A DNA stretch of 64,000 nt from Mycolicibacterium rhodesiae NBB3 (GCF_000230895.2 NC_016604.1:3968001-4032000); one strand, 5' to 3'. Shown: positions 51,750-61,520, numbered from the stretch's first letter. Notes: generated from the sequence alone by a model not told the origin. Numbers and translations are program-made.

Positions 51750-52607
51750 ATGGGAACTACGACCATCCTCAAGTCGAGGTATCCCCGTCTCACACGGGGC
51801 GTCAAGCGTCCGGTGCAGTGGTTGGGCGGCATCGGCGACCACATGATTTTTTATGCGAAGTCGCTGGGCGGGATCCCACATGCCTTCGTGCATTACCGCA
51901 AGGAGATCATTCGGCTCATCGCCGAGATTTCCATGGGCGCAGGCACGTTGGCGATGATCGGCGGCACCGTCGTGATCGTGGGGTTCCTGACGCTAGCCGC
52001 TGGCGGCACGCTCGCGGTGCAGGGCTATTCCTCGCTGGGCAACATCGGGATCGAGGCGCTCACCGGGTTCTTGTCGGCGTTCATCAACGTGCGTATCGCC
52101 GCACCGGTGGTGGCGGGCATCGGTTTGGCGGCCACCTTCGGGGCGGGCGTCACCGCCCAGTTGGGGGCGATGCGGATCAACGAGGAGATCGACGCGCTGG
52201 AATCGATGGCGATTCGCCCGGTCGAGTACCTGGTGTCCACGCGCATCATCGCGGGCATGATCGCCATCACTCCGCTGTACTCGATCGCGGTCATCCTGAG
52301 CTTCGTGGCCTCACAGTTCACGACGGTGGTGTTGTTCGGTCAGTCCGGCGGGCTGTACGACCACTATTTCGACACGTTCCTCAACCCGATCGACCTGCTG
52401 TGGTCGTTCCTGCAGGCGATCTTGATGGCGATCACGATCCTGTTGATTCACACCTACTTCGGCTATTTCGCCACCGGCGGCCCGTCTGGTGTCGGTGTCG
52501 CGGTGGGCAATGCGGTGCGCACCAGTCTGATCGTCGTGGTCTCGGTGACCCTGCTGGTGTCACTGTCCATTTACGGTTCCAACGGCAACTTCAACCTCTC
52601 CGGATAA
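51750..52607 (+). CDS. yrbEB: YrbE/MlaE-family ABC permease B of the Mce system
   Basis: 285 residues. Same fold as YrbEA with the coupling motif MRINEEIDALESMAIRPVEYL and several membrane spans (LAMIGGTVVIVGFLTLAAGG). Starts 13 bases after YrbEA. The ATPase (MceG) is not encoded here, as is normal for mycobacteria. Confidence 0.96.
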   Translation: MGTTTILKSRYPRLTRGVKRPVQWLGGIGDHMIFYAKSLGGIPHAFVHYRKEIIRLIAEISMGAGTLAMIGGTVVIVGFLTLAAGGTLAVQGYSSLGNIGIEALTGFLSAFINVRIAAPVVAGIGLAATFGAGVTAQLGAMRINEEIDALESMAIRPVEYLVSTRIIAGMIAITPLYSIAVILSFVASQFTTVVLFGQSGGLYDHYFDTFLNPIDLLWSFLQAILMAITILLIHTYFGYFATGGPSGVGVAVGNAVRTSLIVVVSVTLLVSLSIYGSNGNFNLSG

Positions 52608-52620
52608 GCGACAGGCAGCC

Positions 52621-53820
52621 ATGAATTCGATCACCGCGCGCGCATTGGCCGGGCTGGCCGGAGTCGTTGCGATCGTTGTCATCGTCGCGCTCGCCGTCGG
52701 TCTCTTCCGGGGCGATTTCACCGAGACCGTTCCGGTGACAGTGGTCTCGGATCGCGCCGGTCTGGTGATGAACCCCGATGCCAAGGTGAAGATGCGCGGT
52801 GTCGAAGTCGGCAGGGTCGCCTCCATCGCGACCAAGGCCGACGGCCAGGCCGTCCTGAAGCTGGACATGAATCCGTCACAGCTGCACCTGATTCCGTCCA
52901 ACGTCGGGGTGGACATCACATCGACGACGGTTTTCGGCGCCAAGTTCGTCGACCTCGTTCCGCCGAAGAACCCCGATTCGCAAAAGTTGCACGCCGGGCA
53001 GGTGATTCAGGGCGAACACGTGACCACCGAGATCAACACCGTTTTCCAGCGACTCGTCACCGTGCTGGACAAGATCGACCCGGCGAAGCTCAACGAGACC
53101 CTCGGTGCGGTCGCAACGGCGTTCAACGGCCGCGGCGAGAAGATGGGCCGAACTCTCGAGGATTTCAACGCGTTTTTGGCCAAGATCAACCCGAGCCTGC
53201 CCAACCTATCCCACGACATCGAGGCGTCGGTCCCAGCGTTCACAGCGTACGGCGACGCGGCGCCCGACCTCATCGGAACCCTCGACAACTCGATCCGGCT
53301 CAGTAACTCCATCGTCGAAGAGCAGCAGCAGCTGGACGAATTCCTCGTCAGCTCAATCGGTTTGGCCGACATTGGCAATGACGTGATCGGCGGCAACCGG
53401 CAGGGCCTCACAGACCTCCTGCACGTCCTCGTGCCGACTACGTCCCTGCTCGGGGAGTACCACGAGACATTAGGGTGCGGCGTCGGCGCCCTGGTCCCAT
53501 TCGTCCGCGCCGGGAACTTTCAGTATTCGCACATCCTGTTCAATGCCGGTCTCACACTCGGGACCGAGCGCTATCGCTGGCCCGAGGATCTACCCAAGGT
53601 CGCGGCTACGACTGGAGGCCGGTCCTTCTGCAGGGAGTTGGGTCTGCCCGACGTCCCGCCCGAATTTCGGGTGCCGTTCCTCGTCTCAGATTCCGGCTCG
53701 GACCCGTTCAAGTATGGGAACCAGGGGATCTTGCTCAACTCCGATGGACTCAAACAATGGCTGTTCGGTCCCATCCCAGGGCCGCCCCGAAACAGCGCAA
53801 TGATCGGAATGCCCGGATGA
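52621..53820 (+). CDS. mceA: Mce family protein A
   Basis: 399 residues. N-terminal membrane anchor (LAGLAGVVAIVVIVALAVGLF), then the MCE/MlaD domain (TVVSDRAGLVMNPDAKVKMRGVEVGRV) and a long helical region that builds the needle. The C-terminus includes Cys residues (LGCGVG, FCRELG) that may pair. Its stop overlaps the mceB start (ATGA). Confidence 0.95.
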   Translation: MNSITARALAGLAGVVAIVVIVALAVGLFRGDFTETVPVTVVSDRAGLVMNPDAKVKMRGVEVGRVASIATKADGQAVLKLDMNPSQLHLIPSNVGVDITSTTVFGAKFVDLVPPKNPDSQKLHAGQVIQGEHVTTEINTVFQRLVTVLDKIDPAKLNETLGAVATAFNGRGEKMGRTLEDFNAFLAKINPSLPNLSHDIEASVPAFTAYGDAAPDLIGTLDNSIRLSNSIVEEQQQLDEFLVSSIGLADIGNDVIGGNRQGLTDLLHVLVPTTSLLGEYHETLGCGVGALVPFVRAGNFQYSHILFNAGLTLGTERYRWPEDLPKVAATTGGRSFCRELGLPDVPPEFRVPFLVSDSGSDPFKYGNQGILLNSDGLKQWLFGPIPGPPRNSAMIGMPG

Positions 53821-54842
53821 CGCGGATGCGGGGAACATTCATCAAGTTCGGGATCTTCGCGATCGTCATGGTGCTGCTGACGGCGTTCCTGTTCGCCACC
53901 TTCGCCGAAGTGCAGACCGGATCTACGAATGACTACTCGGCGGTGTTCAAAGACGCGTCCCGGTTGGAAACCGGAGACAGCGTCCGAGTAGCTGGAATCC
54001 GAGTCGGCACCGTGCAGGAGGTGTCGTTGAATGCCGATCGCAACGTACTGGTGAAATTCGACGCCGGGCGGGACATCAGGCTCACCGACGGCACCAAGGC
54101 GCAGATCAAGTATTTGAACCTGGTCGGCGACCGCTATCTCGAACTCGCCGACGCACCCGGATCGACGAGGCTCCTGCCTGCGGGCGCAACGATCCCCATC
54201 GACCGAACTGCGCCGGCGCTGGACCTCGACCTACTGCTCGGCGGTCTGAAGCCGGTCATCCGAGGCCTCAACCCGCAGGATGTCAACGCGCTCTCGGCGT
54301 CGCTGTTGCAGATCCTGCAGGGGCAAGGCGGCACCATCGAATCGCTGTTCTCCAGGACGTCGTCGTTCTCGAATGCCCTGGCGGACAACAACGCGGTGAT
54401 CGAGCAGCTCATCGACGAGCTCAAGACGACGTTGAAGACCTTGTCCGACGACGGCGACCAATTCACCGAGGCCATCGACAAACTCGAACAACTCGTCCGC
54501 GGCCTCTCGGAAGATCGTGACCCGATCGGTGACGCAATCACAGCGCTCGACAACGGCACCGCCTCACTGTCAGACCTCCTCGGCCGGGCCCGGCCCCCGC
54601 TGGACGGCACCATCGACCAGGTGAAGCGACTCGCGGAATACCTGGATGCGGACAAGGCGACCTTCGATGCAACGCTGCAGCGGCTGCCCGATATCTATCG
54701 CAAGCTGGCCCGGGTGGGCTCATACGGCGCGTTCTTCCCCTACTACATATGCGGAATCGCGTTCCGAGCAAGCGATCTGCAGGGTCGTACCGTTCAGTTC
54801 CCCTGGATCAGGCAAGAAACGGGGAGGTGCCGGGACGAATGA
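53817..54842 (+). CDS. mceB: Mce family protein B
   Basis: 341 residues from the ATG at 53817 in the ATGA overlap; the longer open frame upstream runs antiphase through mceA and is not coding. Anchor FGIFAIVMVLLTAFLFATFA, MCE domain (DASRLETGDSVRVAGIRVGTV) and a helical part ending with FPYYICGIAFRA. Part of the hexameric Mce needle. Confidence 0.95.
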   Translation: MTRMRGTFIKFGIFAIVMVLLTAFLFATFAEVQTGSTNDYSAVFKDASRLETGDSVRVAGIRVGTVQEVSLNADRNVLVKFDAGRDIRLTDGTKAQIKYLNLVGDRYLELADAPGSTRLLPAGATIPIDRTAPALDLDLLLGGLKPVIRGLNPQDVNALSASLLQILQGQGGTIESLFSRTSSFSNALADNNAVIEQLIDELKTTLKTLSDDGDQFTEAIDKLEQLVRGLSEDRDPIGDAITALDNGTASLSDLLGRARPPLDGTIDQVKRLAEYLDADKATFDATLQRLPDIYRKLARVGSYGAFFPYYICGIAFRASDLQGRTVQFPWIRQETGRCRDE

Positions 54843-55942
54843 ACAAGTACCGCGGAGCCTCCCTCGTCAGGGCCGGTTTCATCGGGGTGGTGCTGATCAT
54901 CCTGGTGATCGCGATCGGGTTACAGCCCGAGCGTCTGTACTCCTGGGCCACTTCGCTGCGCTACCAGGCGATGTTCACCGAAGCGGGCGGACTGACCGCC
55001 GGCAACGATGTGACCGTCTCCGGAATCAAAGTCGGCTCGGTCTCGTCGATCGAACTCGAGAACGGCGAGGCGCTGGTCGGATTCACGATCGACGGCAAGT
55101 ACGCCCTCGGGTCGGACACGACTGCGCACATCCGCACCGGCACCCTGCTCGGTGAGCGGGTGCTGGCGTTGGAGTCGGAGGGCAGCGGCACATTGTCGCC
55201 GAACCAGACCATTCCGATCACCAGGACGTCGTCGCCGTATTCGTTGACCGATGCGGTCAGCGAGTTGACCGCGAACACGGCGGATACCGAAACCGATACT
55301 CTCAACCAGTCTTTGGACACGTTGGCGCAGACGCTCGACCAGGTGGCTCCGGAATTGGGCCCGACGTTCGACGGCCTGTCGCGGGTGTCGAAATCGCTCA
55401 ACGGTCGCAACGACAGCCTGGCCGAGCTGCTGAAGACTGCAGGCGATGTCACGGGGATCCTGTCCGAGCGCAGTCAGCAGGTCAACTCGCTGATCCTCAA
55501 CGCCAACGACCTTCTCGGTGTGCTCAACGATCGGCGCCAGGCGATCGTCGACCTGCTCGCCAATACCTCGGCCCTGTCGCGGAACCTCACCGGTCTTGTC
55601 GCCGAAAACGAGCAGGAACTCGCCCCGGCGCTGGAAAAAATGAACGCTGTCAACCAGATGCTGGAGAAGAACCGCGACAACATCACCAAGGCCCTCGCGG
55701 GGGTGCGCAAGTACGAGGTGACTCAGGGCGAGATCGTCGCCAACGGCGCCTACTACAACGCGTTGGTCCCCAACATCCAACCGGCGCAGCTGCTGCAGCC
55801 GTTCCTGGACTACATGTTCGGCTTCAGAAACGGTGAGAACATCGGGCAACCGCCGGACACCGCCGGACCGCGTGCGCAACTTCCGTTCCCCGTCAACGGG
55901 CTTCCACAACCAGGAGATCTCCCCGATGATGGCAACCCGTAA
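54839..55942 (+). CDS. mceC: Mce family protein C
   Basis: 367 residues from the ATG at 54839 (ATGA overlap with mceB). Anchor AGFIGVVLIILVIAIGLQ, MCE domain (FTEAGGLTAGNDVTVSGIKVG) and helical repeat region. It ends in a proline-rich stretch after FLDYMFGFRNG. The stop lies 17 bases inside mceD. Confidence 0.95.
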   Translation: MNKYRGASLVRAGFIGVVLIILVIAIGLQPERLYSWATSLRYQAMFTEAGGLTAGNDVTVSGIKVGSVSSIELENGEALVGFTIDGKYALGSDTTAHIRTGTLLGERVLALESEGSGTLSPNQTIPITRTSSPYSLTDAVSELTANTADTETDTLNQSLDTLAQTLDQVAPELGPTFDGLSRVSKSLNGRNDSLAELLKTAGDVTGILSERSQQVNSLILNANDLLGVLNDRRQAIVDLLANTSALSRNLTGLVAENEQELAPALEKMNAVNQMLEKNRDNITKALAGVRKYEVTQGEIVANGAYYNALVPNIQPAQLLQPFLDYMFGFRNGENIGQPPDTAGPRAQLPFPVNGLPQPGDLPDDGNP

Positions 55943-57422
55943 GCGCCTCGCGACCTGGGTCGCCGTGCTGCTGGCCGTCGTGCTGGTAGCGGGAGCGGTG
56001 TTTCTGGTACGCCAGATCTTCTTCGGCCCTAAGACGATCACCGCGTATTTCCCGACGGCCACGGCCATCTATCCCGGCGACGAGGTGCGGGTCTCGGGCG
56101 TCAAGGTCGGCAGAATCGAGAGCATCCAACCCGAGGGCACACAGACCAAGCTGGTCCTGGAGGTCGACCGCGACGTGCCGGTGCCTGCGGGCGCCAAAGC
56201 CGTGATCGTCGCACAGAATCTGATTGCGGCGCGCTACGTGCAGCTCACCCCGGCGTACCGGGAGGGCGACGGCCCGACCATGGTGGACGGCGCGGTGATC
56301 CCCAGCGACCGGACGGCAGTGCCAGTCGAATGGGATGAGGTCAAAACTCAATTGACGCGGTTGGCAACCGAATTGGGGCCCAAGCCCGGCTCGCAGGGGG
56401 CGATCACCGACACTTCCGTCGGCAGGTTCATCGACAGCGCGGCCAACGCGATGGATGGAAACGGCGAGAAGCTTCGGTCGACTCTTGCCGAATTGTCAGG
56501 TGTCGCAAGGATTTTCGCTGAAGGCAGCGGAAACATCGTCGACATCATCAAGAACCTGCAGGTCTTCGTCGGCGCCCTGCGAGACAGTAAGCAGCAGATC
56601 GTCCTGTTCCAGAACCGACTGGCGAGCCTGACCAGTGTGGTGGACAACAGCAGGTCCGATCTGGATGCTGCGCTGTCGGATCTGTCGGTCGCGATCGGCG
56701 AGGTGCAACGCTTTGTCGCGGGCAGCCGAGAGCAGACCTCCGAGCAGATCAGAAGCCTGGCGTCAGTCACGCAGACTTTGGTCGACAGCCGGCTGCCGTT
56801 GGAAAATGTCCTGCATGTGGCGCCCAACGCCATCGCAAACTATCTGAACATCTACTACCCGCCGACCGGCGGCGTGAGCGGCGCGTTCTCGTTCGTCAAC
56901 TTTTCGAACCCGGTGTATTTCATCTGCGGCATGATCGGCGGCGTCGCCAATACCACGGCGCCCGAGACAGCGAAACTCTGCGAGCAGTACCTCGGTCCGG
57001 CGCTGAGACTGCTGAATTTCAACAACCTGCCACTGCCGATCAATCCGTACCTGCGACCGAGCCCCAAACCCGAAAACCTTATTTACACAGACCCCAAGCT
57101 TGCGCCGGGCGGTACCGGACCGGGCGATCCGCCCGAGCCTCGGCCCGCGGTCTCGGCATACACCGGTACCGGTGACGTCCCACCGCCGCCCGGTTACGGG
57201 GGAGTTGGACTTCCCGAGATGCCACAGGGCCTGTACGGGCACGACGAAGTTCCGGCGACGCCGTCTCCGGCGTTGTTCCCGGGTGCGCCGATCCCGGGGC
57301 CGCCCAACATCCAGCCTGGGCCAGGGACACCGTCGGTCCAGAACATGCTGCTTCCCCCGACCCCTCCTGCGCCGCCTCCGCCGGGGCCGTTGCTGCCCGC
57401 GGAAGGGTTGCCGCCATCATGA
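55926..57422 (+). CDS. mceD: Mce family protein D
   Basis: 498 residues from the ATG at 55926 (MMATRKRLATWVAVLL); a second ATG follows at once. Anchor, then MCE domain (TAIYPGDEVRVSGVKVGRIES), helical part, and a long tail rich in Pro and Gly from about residue 385 on. Such tails are usual in MceD and MceF and may cross or contact the cell wall. Confidence 0.95.
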   Translation: MMATRKRLATWVAVLLAVVLVAGAVFLVRQIFFGPKTITAYFPTATAIYPGDEVRVSGVKVGRIESIQPEGTQTKLVLEVDRDVPVPAGAKAVIVAQNLIAARYVQLTPAYREGDGPTMVDGAVIPSDRTAVPVEWDEVKTQLTRLATELGPKPGSQGAITDTSVGRFIDSAANAMDGNGEKLRSTLAELSGVARIFAEGSGNIVDIIKNLQVFVGALRDSKQQIVLFQNRLASLTSVVDNSRSDLDAALSDLSVAIGEVQRFVAGSREQTSEQIRSLASVTQTLVDSRLPLENVLHVAPNAIANYLNIYYPPTGGVSGAFSFVNFSNPVYFICGMIGGVANTTAPETAKLCEQYLGPALRLLNFNNLPLPINPYLRPSPKPENLIYTDPKLAPGGTGPGDPPEPRPAVSAYTGTGDVPPPPGYGGVGLPEMPQGLYGHDEVPATPSPALFPGAPIPGPPNIQPGPGTPSVQNMLLPPTPPAPPPPGPLLPAEGLPPS

Positions 57423-58792
57423 TTCGCAATCGCATGAAGGCGCTGGTCGTCTCAGGGTGCTGCCTCGCCGTGACAATGACGGGTTGTGCTTACCAAGGGA
57501 TCAACTCGCTGCCGCTCCCCGGTGCAGTCGGCCGCGGTCCTGACTCGGTGAAGTACACCGTGCAGGTCCCGAATGTGGCCACGCTCGAGTCGAATTCGCC
57601 GGTGATGGTCAACGACGTCATCGTCGGCAGCGTTGGGAAGATGACCGTGGACGCATGGCATGCGAACGTCGAGGTGTCGGTCAAACCCGACGTCGTCATA
57701 CCGGAGAACGCGGTCGCCTCCGTCGGGCAGACGAGCCTCTTGGGTTCGATGCACCTGGCGCTGAATCCGCCGCTGGGCGAACCGCCGAGCGGCCGCTTGC
57801 AACCCGGGGCTACTCTCCCGCTGAACCAGTCGTCGACCTATCCAACCACCGAGCAGACGCTGTCGTCGCTGTCGACCGTCGTCAACGCGGGCGGGCTGGG
57901 CCAGATCGGCGATGTCATCCACAATTTCTCCGCTGCGCTGTCGGGGCGGGAGCCACAGGTCCGTGAATTGCTTACCCGGCTCAACGATTTCGTGGGCACG
58001 TTGGATGCCCAGCGCGACAACATCATCGAGTCGATCAAGCAGCTCAACCGGGTCGCCGGAAAGTTCGCGAGTCAACGCGAGGTCATCGACCGGGCGCTCA
58101 GAGAGATTCCGCCCGCGATAGACGTGCTGGTGAAGGAGCGGCCGAACCTCACCACGGCGCTGCAAAAGCTCGGGACGTTCAGCGATACTGCGACGCAGTT
58201 GGTCAACGACGCCGGCGACGATCTGGTGAAGAACTTGCAAGGCCTCGAACCGGCGCTGAAGTCGCTCGCCGACATCGGTCCCGATCTCAGCCAGGCGCTC
58301 ATCTTCGCAACAGCGTTCCCGTACGGCCCGGCCTTCGCCGACAAGATCGCCAAGGGCGACTACATCAATCTGATGGCCACATTCGACCTGACGTATCCGC
58401 GTTTCAAGCGGGGAATACTGCTCGGCACCCGCTGGGGCGACCAGAACGCCAAATTGATTCCCGCGCCGGGCGACCCGTATTTTCTGAACTACGCCTACGA
58501 CCCGATGATGGTGGGCGTCGCGCCGCCGCCGAGCGACGTGCCGCCCGCGCCCGATGCGGCTCCGGGAGCGCAGATAAACACCATGTTCGGGCCTGTGCTG
58601 CCGATGGTTCCACCGCCTCCGGCCAGGCCGCAGTTTGGCCCCGAGCCAAAGTTGGAGGGCTCGCAGATCTTCGCCGGTCCATTCGGTGCGGGGGCACCCG
58701 CCGCACTGGCGCCAGCGGCCCCGCCGGGACCCGCCGCGCCACCGCCGGCCCCCGCTGAGATGCCGGCGCCGCCGGTGGGAGGTGGTGGCTGA
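57419..58792 (+). CDS. mceE: Mce family protein E, lipoprotein
   Basis: 457 residues, ATGA overlap with mceD. Signal peptide with lipobox VTMTGC, lipidated Cys23, as in all MceE/LprK-type proteins. MCE domain follows (LESNSPVMVNDVIVGSVGKM). The C-terminus is rich in Pro and Ala. Likely the lipid-anchored member of the needle. Confidence 0.95.
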   Translation: MIRNRMKALVVSGCCLAVTMTGCAYQGINSLPLPGAVGRGPDSVKYTVQVPNVATLESNSPVMVNDVIVGSVGKMTVDAWHANVEVSVKPDVVIPENAVASVGQTSLLGSMHLALNPPLGEPPSGRLQPGATLPLNQSSTYPTTEQTLSSLSTVVNAGGLGQIGDVIHNFSAALSGREPQVRELLTRLNDFVGTLDAQRDNIIESIKQLNRVAGKFASQREVIDRALREIPPAIDVLVKERPNLTTALQKLGTFSDTATQLVNDAGDDLVKNLQGLEPALKSLADIGPDLSQALIFATAFPYGPAFADKIAKGDYINLMATFDLTYPRFKRGILLGTRWGDQNAKLIPAPGDPYFLNYAYDPMMVGVAPPPSDVPPAPDAAPGAQINTMFGPVLPMVPPPPARPQFGPEPKLEGSQIFAGPFGAGAPAALAPAAPPGPAAPPPAPAEMPAPPVGGGG

Positions 58793-60495
58793 TGCTGACT
58801 CGCTTCGTCCGCAACCAGCTGATCATCTTCACGATCGCGTCGATCGTGGGCGTGCTGGTGATGCTGTTCGCCTACATGCAGTTGCCGACTCTTCTGAATG
58901 TCGGCCGGCTGACCGTCACACTCGAAATGCCTGCGGCGGGCGGCCTTTACCGGTTCGCCAACGTGACGTACCGGGGTGTGCAGATCGGCAAGGTGAAATC
59001 CGTAGCGCTCACCGAGAACGGTGCCGAGGCGGTGCTGTCACTCAACACGTCGCCGAAAGTCCCGGCGGATCTCGAGGCCAACGTGCTCAGCGTGTCGGCG
59101 GTCGGCGAGCAATACGTGGACCTGCGCCCGCGGACCGACTCGGGGCCGTATTTGGAGGACGGCTCACGAATCTCGGTGTCCAACACCACGATCCCGCAGC
59201 AGGTCGGCCCGATGCTGGATCAGCTCAGCGAACTGGTCAACAGCATCCCCGGCGACAGGATCTCCGATCTGCTCGACGAGACTTTCAAGGCGTTCAACGG
59301 AGCGGGACCCGATCTCGGCTCGCTGCTCGACTCCGGCGCGACGCTGTCCGAACAACTCAACAGCGTGTCCGACGAGTCGCGAGATTTGATCGACGACAGT
59401 GGTCCGCTGCTGGATTCACAGGCCGAAACGGCCGACTCCATCCGAACGTGGGCGCGCAGCCTGGAGGGGGTCACCGCCCAGCTCGCGCAGAACGACCCGC
59501 AGATTCGCACCCTGCTGGAACGCGGACCGGGTTTCGCCCAAGAGGTTTCGCAGCTGCTCAACCAGATCAAGCCGACGCTGCCGATTCTGCTGGCGAACCT
59601 CACCACGCTCGGACAGATCCTCGTCACGTACAACCCGTCGCTCGAGCAGCTGCTCGTGGTTTTCCCGAATGCGCTCGCCGCCCAGCAGGGCTTTGGCCTC
59701 GGTAAGAACAACCCCACCGGGTATGCGCTGAGCGACTTCTCGCTCACCATCTCCGACCCTGTGCCGTGCACGGTCGGCTTCCTACCGCCGTCTCAGTGGC
59801 GTTCGCCCGCGGACACCACGATCATCGACACGCCAGATGATCTCTACTGCAAATTGCCCCAAGACTCGCCGATCGGCGTGCGCGGTGCCCGGAACTATCC
59901 GTGTATGGGACATCCGGGTAAGCGGGCCCCAACCGTTGAACTGTGCAACGACCCCGAGGGCTTCAAGCCCATCGCCCTCCGTCCTCATTCGACAGGTCCC
60001 TATCCGTTCGACCCCAACATCATCGCGCAGGGTTTCCCGGTCGACGACCGAGTCGACTTCCAGGAACGAATTTACGCACCGATCGAGGGGACACCTCTGC
60101 CTCCGGGCGCCGCGCCGTCGGGGACGCCTCCCGGTGTTCCCAATCCGCTCTACACGCCGATCGCACCGCCGCCTCCCGCGCCGCCGATGCCGCCACCCCC
60201 GCCGCCACCGCCGCCGGGCAATTCGGTGAACGGGGTGCCGATCCCGGCCGCGCCGGCAGGTGCCGTCGCACCCGCGCCCGGTGGCCCACCTGCGACCGAG
60301 GTGCCCCACGGCGGCGGAGTGCCTGCAGCACCAAGTGCGTTCCGCGGCAACGAATCCGGTGGCCCGTCAGTCGCGGCGGTGCCGTACGACCCGAACACGG
60401 GTCAGTTCGTGACGCCCGACGGACAGGTGCAGACTTTGACGAACATCGCCGCCGGGCACGCGCCCAAGACGTGGAAGGACCTGCTGCCGATCTGA
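58792..60495 (+). CDS. mceF: Mce family protein F
   Basis: 567 residues; its ATG shares one base with the mceE stop. Anchor LIIFTIASIVGVLVMLFAYM, MCE domain (AAGGLYRFANVTYRGVQIGK) and helical part. The C-terminal 130 residues are strongly Pro-rich, with a run of prolines near residue 465, and end in HAPKTWKDLLPI, a conserved-looking tail. Last gene of the operon; no mas genes follow. Confidence 0.95.
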   Translation: MLTRFVRNQLIIFTIASIVGVLVMLFAYMQLPTLLNVGRLTVTLEMPAAGGLYRFANVTYRGVQIGKVKSVALTENGAEAVLSLNTSPKVPADLEANVLSVSAVGEQYVDLRPRTDSGPYLEDGSRISVSNTTIPQQVGPMLDQLSELVNSIPGDRISDLLDETFKAFNGAGPDLGSLLDSGATLSEQLNSVSDESRDLIDDSGPLLDSQAETADSIRTWARSLEGVTAQLAQNDPQIRTLLERGPGFAQEVSQLLNQIKPTLPILLANLTTLGQILVTYNPSLEQLLVVFPNALAAQQGFGLGKNNPTGYALSDFSLTISDPVPCTVGFLPPSQWRSPADTTIIDTPDDLYCKLPQDSPIGVRGARNYPCMGHPGKRAPTVELCNDPEGFKPIALRPHSTGPYPFDPNIIAQGFPVDDRVDFQERIYAPIEGTPLPPGAAPSGTPPGVPNPLYTPIAPPPPAPPMPPPPPPPPPGNSVNGVPIPAAPAGAVAPAPGGPPATEVPHGGGVPAAPSAFRGNESGGPSVAAVPYDPNTGQFVTPDGQVQTLTNIAAGHAPKTWKDLLPI

Positions 60496-60502
60496 CTCGG
60501 CG

Positions 60503-61030
60503 CTAAGACAGACGCTCAATCATCATCGGTGTCTCGATGACGAGGGGCTTGTTGGTGCCGCACGAGCCGCTGGGGCTCATCGTGCGCTGGCGGCCCACCA
60601 GGAAGTTCGTGTTCTTGTCGTCTCTTTCCTCGGCAATCTGGTTGACGCCGGCGAACTGGAACCTCTGCTCGCCGGGGGCGACGCCGCCACCGGGGCAGAA
60701 CTGCCATTCGGGAATGGTGCGGTCGACGACCCAGTACGTGTTCGGGTAGCCGTACCACAGCCGGGCGCTCCACCCCGCCGAACTCGTTGCCGTGCCTTCG
60801 CATTCGACGGGGCTGACACAACTGGAGGACAGCGTCCATGTCTCGTCGATCGTGGGCATCTGCTTTTTCACATCGTTGACGAGCGCGATGTCGCCGTTCG
60901 CGTGGTAATGGTAGGTGCCGTTCAGTTCGTTGCCGAAGTCCGATGCCTGCGCCGTCGGGGCGGTCGCGCTCACAGTCGCGACGACGGTCGTTGCTGCTAT
61001 TACGCCAGCGGCGATCTTGTTTGCCCGCAT
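60503..61030 (-). CDS. Exported protein, function unknown
   Basis: 175 residues from the ATG at 61030. Signal peptide MRANKIAAGVIAATTVVATV with a likely cut after TAQA. The mature part (LNGTYHYHANGDIALVNDVK, ETWTLSSSCVSPVECEGTA, GWSARLWYGYP, WVVDRTIPEWQFCPGG) is typical of the secreted Trp/Cys-rich mycobacterial group that includes proteins encoded near mce and lpp genes. The frame upstream of 61030 is not used since it would bury the signal peptide. Confidence 0.8.
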   Translation of the reverse strand: MRANKIAAGVIAATTVVATVSATAPTAQASDFGNELNGTYHYHANGDIALVNDVKKQMPTIDETWTLSSSCVSPVECEGTATSSAGWSARLWYGYPNTYWVVDRTIPEWQFCPGGGVAPGEQRFQFAGVNQIAEERDDKNTNFLVGRQRTMSPSGSCGTNKPLVIETPMMIERLS

Positions 61031-61074
61031 GGCACTAGAGCCTATCTCGGCCGGTAGCGATCCTCTTCGAAAGC

Positions 61075-61089
61075 GAGAATTTGATTCCC
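61075..61089. promoter_or_regulatory. Variant operator GAGAAT-N3-ATTCCC
   Basis: GAGAAT TTG ATTCCC, one arm mismatch from the perfect site at 33236, lies in the 79-base gap between two divergent exported-protein genes. It is the fourth and weakest strong candidate of this element. Confidence 0.35.
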
Positions 61090-61109
61090 TCGCATGTGAG
61101 AATGTTGGG

Positions 61110-61520
61110 GTGCGATCCATAGTCGCAGTGCTTGCTGCAGTCCTGACCGCAGGGTCGATCGTCGCGTCGCCACCGGCCGCGGCCGGGCCGACGCAGTGCA
61201 ACGAACCGAGCTGCGTACCGGGCATCAGGCCAGGTGTCGTGCTGGGCTCATACTGCGGCGATAACACCAAGTATTACGTTTTCGGCGTGACGTCGTGGGG
61301 ACGGCTGGTGTTCTGCGGAACACCGAGGCGCTACGAGCCGCGCTGGTTCCGGTCGCCGGAGATGCGCGGAATCAAGGACTACATGAGCGACTGCGCAGGC
61401 TACGACGGCGAGGTCGCCCAGGCGCCCGACGGCATGTTCCTGTCCTGCGTCACCCGCGAGGACGGCTTCCCGCGGTGGGAGAGCGGCGAGCAGTTGCGCC
61501 CCGCTCCGGCAGGTTCCTAG
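61110..61520 (+). CDS. Small exported protein, function unknown
   Basis: 136 residues from the GTG at 61110. Signal peptide MRSIVAVLAAVLTAGSIVAS with a cut near PPAAAG. The mature domain has six Cys in paired spacing (CNEPSC, YCGDN, FCGTP, DCAGY, SCVTR), which suggests a disulfide-bonded secreted protein. No domain is recognised. Its stop overlaps the convergent P450 gene by four bases. Confidence 0.75.
   Translation: MRSIVAVLAAVLTAGSIVASPPAAAGPTQCNEPSCVPGIRPGVVLGSYCGDNTKYYVFGVTSWGRLVFCGTPRRYEPRWFRSPEMRGIKDYMSDCAGYDGEVAQAPDGMFLSCVTREDGFPRWESGEQLRPAPAGS

Noticed and set aside
53475..53816. N-terminal extension of mceB
   Set aside because: It runs out of frame through mceA; the ATGA overlap at 53817 and the membrane anchor right after it give a better start.
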